The position numbers and the translations under genes were made by a program. Source: Massilia forsythiae (lineage in GTDB: Bacteria > Pseudomonadota > Gammaproteobacteria > Burkholderiales > Burkholderiaceae_D). Taken from it: a DNA stretch of 64,000 nt. The notes under the pieces are model-generated. The model saw nothing but the letters and a program-made list of their open reading frames with translations, ran no database searches and was not told the DNA's origin. The stretch is from the NCBI RefSeq assembly GCF_012849555.1, contig NZ_CP051685.1, positions 3,596,001 to 3,660,000 on the forward strand. The letters run 5' to 3'. Shown piece by piece: positions 59,023 through 64,000 of this stretch. How positions within the stretch are numbered: position 1 is the stretch's first letter; each line of letters opens with the position of its first letter.

Positions 59023-60797
59023 GCGACAAGTACGCGCCGCGCACATGGGCGCCGGATGAACGCCCGACGATGCCCGGCGGCCCCTCGTTCCCGGCCCATT
59101 CGAATCCGCGCCGCGCCGCCTATTTCCTGGTCGGCACCCTGGTCACGCTGACGGGCGGCCTGGGCAACGCGCTGGTCAGCGCCAACCTGGTCAACCTGCA
59201 GGGGACGCTGGGCGCCTACGCCTACGAGACCAACTGGTTGCCGGCCGCCTACGTGATGACCAACGCCTCGATGAACCTGGTGCTGGTGAAATTCCGCCAG
59301 CAGTTCGGCCTGCGCGCCTTCACCGAAGCCTTCCTGGTGCTGTATGCGCTGGTGACCTTCGCCCACCTGTTCGTGAACGACATCGGTTCGGCGATCGCGG
59401 TGCGCGCCGCCCACGGCATGGTCGGCGCGGCGCTGTCCACGCTAGGCCTGTACTACACGCTGCAGGCGTTCACCAAGGCATGGCGCCCGCGCGGCATCGT
59501 GATCTCGACCGGCATCTCGCAGCTGGCGCTGCCGCTGGCCTACCTGTTTTCCAGCAGCCTGCTGCAGATTGCCGAGTGGCGCGGGCTGTACGTGTTCGAG
59601 CTGGGCCTGACCCTGGTGACGCTGGGCGCGGTGCTGTGGCTCAAGCTGCCGCCGGGCGACCGCTTCAAAGCGTTCCGGCCGGCCGATTTCCTCACCTTTA
59701 TCCTGTTCGCGCCCGGCGTGGCTCTGCTGACCGCGGCGCTGACCTTCGGGCGCGTGCTGTGGTGGACCGAGCAGCGCTGGATCGGGGTGGCGCTGGCGGC
59801 CTCGATCGTGCTGATCCTGGCCGCCATCTGCGTCGAGCGCAACCGCCAGAATCCGCTGCTGAACATCCGCTGGCTGACCAACGGCAGCATCGTGCGCCTG
59901 GCGATCGCGATGATGCTGGTACGGGTGGTGCTGTCCGAGCAGAGCGTGGGCGCGGTCGGCTTCCTGCGCCTGGTCGGCCTGAACAACGACCAGCTGCAGG
60001 TGCTGTTCGCGGTGGTGCTGGTCGCCACCATCCTCGGCATCGTGTTCGCGGCGCTGGCGGTGCGGCGCGCCGACCTGCTGACGCCGCAGATCGTGGCGCT
60101 GCTGATCATGGCCGTCGGCGCCTACATCGACGCCCAGGCCGACAACCTGACGCGCCCGGCGCAGATGATGGTCAGCCAGGGCATGCTGGCCTTCGGCGGC
60201 GTGCTGTTCCTGGGGCCGCTGCTGCTGACGCTGATGGGCTCCGTGATCGCCAATCCGGCCAACCTGATCAGCTTTTCGGTGCTGTTCAGCCTGACCCAGA
60301 ACATGGGCGGCCTGCTCGGCTCCTCGCTGCTGGGCACTTTCCAGGTGATGCGCGAGAAATACCATTCCTCGCTGCTGGCCGAGAGCCTGAGTTCGCTCGA
60401 CCCGCTGGTCGCCGGCCGCATCCAGCAGGGCGCCGCCGCCTATGCGCGCGTGCTGGCCGATCCGGCCGCGCGCAGCCGCCAGGGCGCAGCGGCGCTGGCG
60501 GCGAGCGCCACGCGCGAAGCCAACATCCTGGCCTACAACGACGTGTTCCTCCTGATTGCCGTGCTGGCGGTACTGCTGGCCGTGTGGATCTTCGGGCGCG
60601 GCATGTGGGTGAAATACATTGCGCCGCCCACCGAGGCGCCGGGCGCGGCAGCTCGACCGTCTCCGGCGGCGCCGCTGGAAATGCCGCGCCCGACCGATTC
60701 GCCGCTGGCCACGCCGTCCGGCGACCGCCGCGGCGATACGCGCCCGCCGCAGCCGGTGGCGCCCGGCGAGCCGATGCCGCAAGCGGCCAACCCATGA
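59019..60797 (+). CDS. DHA2-type MFS transporter of a tripartite pump (EmrB-like)
   Basis: A 592-residue inner-membrane protein with about 14 hydrophobic segments (about residues 35-540). A cytoplasmic N-terminal tail and a Pro/Ala-rich C-terminal tail flank them. The start overlaps marR by 4 bp. It lacks the crisp motif A seen in the gene at 46.9 kb and is longer, closer to the subgroup annotated as putative MFS transporters next to HlyD/EmrA and NodT genes. It pumps substrate into the channel formed with the next two products. Confidence 0.88.
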   Translation: MSDKYAPRTWAPDERPTMPGGPSFPAHSNPRRAAYFLVGTLVTLTGGLGNALVSANLVNLQGTLGAYAYETNWLPAAYVMTNASMNLVLVKFRQQFGLRAFTEAFLVLYALVTFAHLFVNDIGSAIAVRAAHGMVGAALSTLGLYYTLQAFTKAWRPRGIVISTGISQLALPLAYLFSSSLLQIAEWRGLYVFELGLTLVTLGAVLWLKLPPGDRFKAFRPADFLTFILFAPGVALLTAALTFGRVLWWTEQRWIGVALAASIVLILAAICVERNRQNPLLNIRWLTNGSIVRLAIAMMLVRVVLSEQSVGAVGFLRLVGLNNDQLQVLFAVVLVATILGIVFAALAVRRADLLTPQIVALLIMAVGAYIDAQADNLTRPAQMMVSQGMLAFGGVLFLGPLLLTLMGSVIANPANLISFSVLFSLTQNMGGLLGSSLLGTFQVMREKYHSSLLAESLSSLDPLVAGRIQQGAAAYARVLADPAARSRQGAAALAASATREANILAYNDVFLLIAVLAVLLAVWIFGRGMWVKYIAPPTEAPGAAARPSPAAPLEMPRPTDSPLATPSGDRRGDTRPPQPVAPGEPMPQAANP

Positions 60798-61903
60798 CCT
60801 CCACCGACGATCGACCGCCCATGCCAGAATCCGCCACGACCACCCAGCGACAATCGAACCGCAAGGTCATCGCCAGCGGACTGCTGTTTGCCCTGGTCGC
60901 GCTGACCGGCGTGCTGATCGTGCTGTACGCCTGGAACCTGCCGCCGTTCCACAGCGCGATCCAGTCCACCGAGAATGCGCTGGTGCGCGGCCAGGTCACC
61001 ATCATCAGCCCGCAACTGTCCGGCTACGTGGTCGAGGTCGACGTGCAGGATTTCCAGACCGTGCGCCAGGGGCAGCTGCTGATGCGCATCGACGACCGCA
61101 TCTACCTGCAGCGCCTGGAGCAGGCGCGCGCCGCGCTGGCCACCCAGCGCGCGGCGCTGGCCAACTTCGCCCAGAGCCAGGGCAGCGCGCGCGCCACCAT
61201 CGCCCAGAACGAGGCCGCGGTGGCCAATGCCGATGCCCAGTCGCGGCGCGCCAGCGCCGACCTGCGCCGGGTCGAGGAGCTGGCGGCGGACGGCTCGCTG
61301 TCGGCGCGCGAGCGCGACGCCGCGCGCGCCACCCGCGCCCAGACCGTGGCCGCCACCGCGCAGGCCGCGGCGGCGCTGGACATCGCGCGCCAGAACCTGC
61401 GCACCGTGGACGTCAACCGCGGCGCCCTGGCGGCGGCGGTGGCCAACGCCGAGGCGGCGGTGAAGCTGGCCGAGATCGATCTCGCCAATACCCGCATCCT
61501 GGCGCCGCGCGATGGCCAGCTGGGCCAGGTGGGCGTGCGCCTGGGCGCCTTTGTAAATGCCGGCGCCCAGCTGACCGCGCTGGTGCCGCAAGCCATGTGG
61601 GTGATCGCCAACATGAAGGAAACGCAGATGGCTGACGTGCGCCTGGGCCAGCCGGTCACTTTTACCGTGGACGCGCTGAACCACGCCAGGCTGCGCGGCC
61701 GTGTGCAGGAGATCGCGCCGGCCACCGGCTCGGAGTTCTCGGTGATCACGCCGGACAACGCCACCGGCAACTTCGTCAAGATCGCCCAGCGCATCCCGGT
61801 GCGCATCTCGATCGACGCCAATCAGGCGCTGGCGCAGCGCTTGCGGCCCGGGATGTCGGTGGTCGCCAGCATCGATACCGCGCCCAAGGGGCCGGCGCGA
61901 TGA
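60794..61903 (+). CDS. HlyD/EmrA family membrane-fusion protein
   Basis: A 369-residue periplasmic adaptor. One N-terminal membrane helix (about 27-47, GLLFALVALTGVLIVLYAW), then a biotinyl-lipoyl half (VTIISPQLSGYVVEVDVQDFQTVRQGQLLMRID), a long coiled-coil hairpin (about 100-220, Ala/Arg/Gln-rich), the second lipoyl half (LANTRILAPRDGQLGQVGVRLGAFVNAG) and a beta-barrel domain. It overlaps its upstream neighbour by 4 bp. Confidence 0.93.
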   Translation: MTSTDDRPPMPESATTTQRQSNRKVIASGLLFALVALTGVLIVLYAWNLPPFHSAIQSTENALVRGQVTIISPQLSGYVVEVDVQDFQTVRQGQLLMRIDDRIYLQRLEQARAALATQRAALANFAQSQGSARATIAQNEAAVANADAQSRRASADLRRVEELAADGSLSARERDAARATRAQTVAATAQAAAALDIARQNLRTVDVNRGALAAAVANAEAAVKLAEIDLANTRILAPRDGQLGQVGVRLGAFVNAGAQLTALVPQAMWVIANMKETQMADVRLGQPVTFTVDALNHARLRGRVQEIAPATGSEFSVITPDNATGNFVKIAQRIPVRISIDANQALAQRLRPGMSVVASIDTAPKGPAR

Positions 61904-63372
61904 GGCGCGGCAGGGGCGGGAAGCGCGCCGGCAGCATGGCGCCGCATCCGCGCGCGCGCCTGGCGGCCGGCGCAGCGGTGCTGGCGCTCGGCCCGCTGCT
62001 GCTGGCCGGCTGCCGCCTTCCGGTGCAGACGCCGCCCGCGCGCACGCTGGCGGTGCCGGGCGAATGGCGCGGCGAGGTCGAGGCGGCTCCGCAGGCCGGC
62101 GCGGTCGAGACCGGCTGGTGGCGCAGCTTCGGCGACCCGGCGCTGGACGCGCTGGTGACGCAGGCGCTGGCGAGCAATGCCGACATCCGCACGGCGCAGT
62201 CGCGCCTGCAGGAATACCGGGCGCGCATCGACGTCGCACGCTCCGCGCTACAGCCGGCCTTGAGCGTGGGCCTGACGCCCGCGCGGGCGCGCGCCATCGG
62301 CCCGTTCGGCACGCCGGTGGAAGCGACCACGCTGCAGGGCAACGTGCAGGCGTCCTACGAACTGGATCCGTTCGGACGCTTGGCCGGCACCCTTGATGCC
62401 GCACGCCTGGACCTGGCCAGCCAGCAGGCGGCGGCCGACGCCACCGCGCTGGCGGTGGCCGCCAATACCGCGTCCGGCTACCTGAACCTGCGCGGCCTGG
62501 ACGCCCAGCTGGCGCTGGCGCGCGACACGCTGGCCTCGCGCAGCCGCTCGCTCGCGCTGGCGCGGCGCCAGTTCGAGGTCGGCTACAGCTCGCGCCTGGA
62601 ACTGGCGCAGGCCGAGGCCGAGTTCCGCGCCACCGCCGCCGTGGTGCCGCAGCTGGAGCGTTCCATCACCCAGCAGGAGAACGCGCTGGCGCTGCTGCTA
62701 GGCGCCAGCCCCGGACCGATCGCGCGCGGCACCACCCTGAACGAACTGCGCGCGCCGGCGATCCAGCCCGGTTTGCCATCGGCGCTGCTGCGGCGCCGTC
62801 CGGACATCGCCCAGGCCGAGCGCGCCATCGCCGCCGCCGACGCCAATCTGGCCGTGGCGCGCGACCAGATGCTGCCGTCGCTGCGCCTGACCGCATCCGT
62901 CGGCGGCTACGCGCACAGCCTGCCGGACCTGCTCGGTTCCGGCACCACGCTGTGGAGCGTGGGCGGCAGCATCCTGGCGCCGCTGTTCGACGCCGGCCGC
63001 CTGCGCGCCCAGGCCGACGTTTCCGCCTCGCTGCGCGACCGCGCCGTGTTCGCCTACGAAGCGGTAGTGCGCAACGCCTTCGCCGAAACCGAGAACGGTT
63101 TATCCGCGGTGCAGAGGCTGCGCGAACAGCTCGAGCAATCCGAGGCGCGCGCCGTCGCCACCGGCGAAACGCTGCGCGTGGCACACAACCGCTACCGCAA
63201 CGGCTACTCGTCCTACCTGGAAGAGCTGGACGCCCAGCGTAACAACTTCAGCGCCGAGACCAACGTGCTGCAACTGCGCGCCAGCTACCTGGCCGCGCAT
63301 GTCGACCTGTACCGGGCATTGGGGGGTGGGTGGGGCGCCGCGGCGCCTGCGAGGACGGCGCCGGCCCCCTGA
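61900..63372 (+). CDS. NodT-type outer-membrane efflux lipoprotein (OMF, TolC-like)
   Basis: A 490-residue outer-membrane channel. The signal peptide ends in the lipobox LLAGC. Typical NodT/OprM features: WWRSFGDPALDALVTQALASNADIRTA, LNLRGLDAQLALARDTLASR, and RRRPDIAQAERAIAAADANLAVARDQMLPSLRL in the second half, then GGSILAPLFDAGRLRAQ. Two outer-membrane-factor repeats span about 70-260 and 290-470. It starts in a 4-bp overlap and completes a marR-MFS-adaptor-channel operon that should span both membranes. Confidence 0.94.
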   Translation: MRRGRGGKRAGSMAPHPRARLAAGAAVLALGPLLLAGCRLPVQTPPARTLAVPGEWRGEVEAAPQAGAVETGWWRSFGDPALDALVTQALASNADIRTAQSRLQEYRARIDVARSALQPALSVGLTPARARAIGPFGTPVEATTLQGNVQASYELDPFGRLAGTLDAARLDLASQQAAADATALAVAANTASGYLNLRGLDAQLALARDTLASRSRSLALARRQFEVGYSSRLELAQAEAEFRATAAVVPQLERSITQQENALALLLGASPGPIARGTTLNELRAPAIQPGLPSALLRRRPDIAQAERAIAAADANLAVARDQMLPSLRLTASVGGYAHSLPDLLGSGTTLWSVGGSILAPLFDAGRLRAQADVSASLRDRAVFAYEAVVRNAFAETENGLSAVQRLREQLEQSEARAVATGETLRVAHNRYRNGYSSYLEELDAQRNNFSAETNVLQLRASYLAAHVDLYRALGGGWGAAAPARTAPAP

Positions 63373-63400
63373 GACCAAGCACTGACATCACCACCCTCGT

Positions 63401-63726
63401 CTTCGCGGAGGCGCACTACTGTCCAAGATAGTATTGCTGGCCTAAAGACCGTCGTTCCAGGCACTGCCTGAAACGACTCCCCGCGAAGGCGCACTACTGT
63501 CCAAGATAGTATTGCTGGCCTGAAGACCATCGTCCCCGCGGAGGCGGGGACCCATGCTGAGCATCCACGATTGGTATTTCTGACATATTCCAGTTGCTTC
63601 AATGGTAACGAATTCTGTTGCTCAGTATGGGGCCCCGCCTGCGCGGGGACGACGAGCTATGGGTTAAAGCAGAGATAACGATTATCTTGGACAGCAGTGC
63701 GCGAAGGCGGGGACCCATACTGAGCC
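63401..63726. repeat. Composite repeat cluster (family 1 palindromes plus CTGTCCAAGATAG units)
   Basis: The gap of about 446 bp after the efflux operon has no gene. It contains two direct copies of a 40-bp-scale unit starting GGCGCACTACTGTCCAAGAT (about 63410 and 63487) and an inverted relative (ATCTTGGACAGCAGTGCGC, about 63684-63702). Family 1 palindromes lie at about 63531-63560 (CCCCGCGGAGGCGGGGACC), 63627-63652 (GGGGCCCCGCCTGCGCGGGG) and 63701-63721. It looks like nested or repeated insertion of the same small elements. Confidence 0.75.
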
Positions 63727-63818
63727 ACCATGGCCCCTATACCGATCCTAATCGAACGCTAGCAACGCCGTCGTCCCGTTAGAATGGTCATAACGAAATA
63801 CCAACATCGGAGAACGAC

Positions 63819-64000
63819 ATGATCAAGATCGGAGTCATCGCCGGCAGCACCCGCCCGGGACGCCGCGCACTGGATGTGGCCAACTGGGTGCTGGACGTGG
63901 CCGGCATGCGCGGCGACGCCGTGTTCGAACTGGTGGACATCCAGGAATACAAGCTGCCGCTGCTGGACGAGCCGGTGCCGCCGTCGATGGGGCAATACAC
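63819..64000 (+). CDS. NADPH-dependent FMN reductase family protein (5' part only)
   Basis: The first 60 codons of a flavodoxin-like reductase, cut by the window end. It begins MIKIGVIAGSTRPGRRALDVANWV, where GSTRPGR is the FMN-phosphate-binding loop of the YieF/ArsH-like NAD(P)H:flavin oxidoreductases. DIQEYKLPLLDEPVPPS follows as in the family. GGAGA lies 9 bp before the ATG. No stop codon or C-terminal part is visible, so function beyond the family cannot be refined. Confidence 0.85.
   Translation, partial: MIKIGVIAGSTRPGRRALDVANWVLDVAGMRGDAVFELVDIQEYKLPLLDEPVPPSMGQY

Noticed and set aside
63401..63726. CRISPR-like array
   Set aside because: Repeats are palindromic, irregularly spaced, in both orientations and also scattered through the rest of the window; no cas gene is near.

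Overview
The window is about 64 kb of high-GC DNA with a gene order and protein signatures typical of a betaproteobacterium, most likely Burkholderiales/Oxalobacteraceae and close to Massilia or its relatives. The evidence is the runs surE-pcm-nlpD-rpoS and rlmN-pilW-rodZ-ispG-hisS-yfgM-bamB-der-hfq-hflX-hflK-hflC-hisZ-purA, the many soil-type hybrid histidine kinases, a bacteriophytochrome, and a dense family of interspersed palindromic repeats. The lineage is an inference; no rRNA gene is present to fix it.

Layout. 1-5.1 kb: a ParA/MinD-like protein with a ruined P-loop, then surE-pcm-nlpD-rpoS ending in a clear terminator. 5.3-9.6 kb: rlmD and a large GAF hybrid kinase. 9.8-13.1 kb: a TonB-dependent receptor preceded by a small Cys-containing exported protein, then a Bax-inhibitor-1 family membrane protein. 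13.4-31 kb: a long, mostly co-directional housekeeping block (nucleotide, rRNA/tRNA modification, type IV pilus, cell shape, isoprenoid, His-tRNA charging, outer-membrane assembly, ribosome assembly, RNA chaperone, FtsH modulators, histidine and purine synthesis) with ATGA-type overlaps. 31-35 kb: a chemoreceptor, a MarC protein, a lipoprotein FKBP isomerase and a secreted ricin-B-type lectin.

35.1-40.1 kb is the outstanding region. A strongly AT-rich island of about 4.7 kb has entered the 3' end of uvrB. It is bounded by a 160-bp direct repeat (2 mismatches) made of the uvrB 3' end, so uvrB stays intact while an orphan 3' fragment lies on the far side. The island holds a decayed IS5-family element (imperfect inverted ends, TTAA target duplication, three amber stops, one frameshift) and one intact 1057-codon gene. 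That gene joins a calcineurin-like metallophosphoesterase to a STAND/NACHT-like P-loop NTPase and a long helical C-terminus. This is the architecture of bacterial NLR-like antiphage proteins, and I regard it as the best candidate for an undescribed system here.

42-48.7 kb: tyrB, four near-identical tRNA-Asn(GTT) genes interleaved with purT, an acyl-CoA-dehydrogenase-like gene and a DHA2 transporter, then a small HNH protein. 48.9-55.7 kb: a signalling block with a REC-kinase-REC protein, a bacteriophytochrome with its Rcp1-like response regulator, and a PAS-PAS-kinase-REC protein. 55.8-58.4 kb: two exported alpha/beta hydrolases. 58.6-63.4 kb: a four-gene MarR-regulated tripartite efflux operon with 4-bp overlaps. 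The window ends in a repeat cluster and the start of an NAD(P)H-dependent flavin reductase.

Starts were moved inward from the longest reading frame wherever family length or a Shine-Dalgarno sequence favoured it. Long antisense frames were treated as high-GC shadows.
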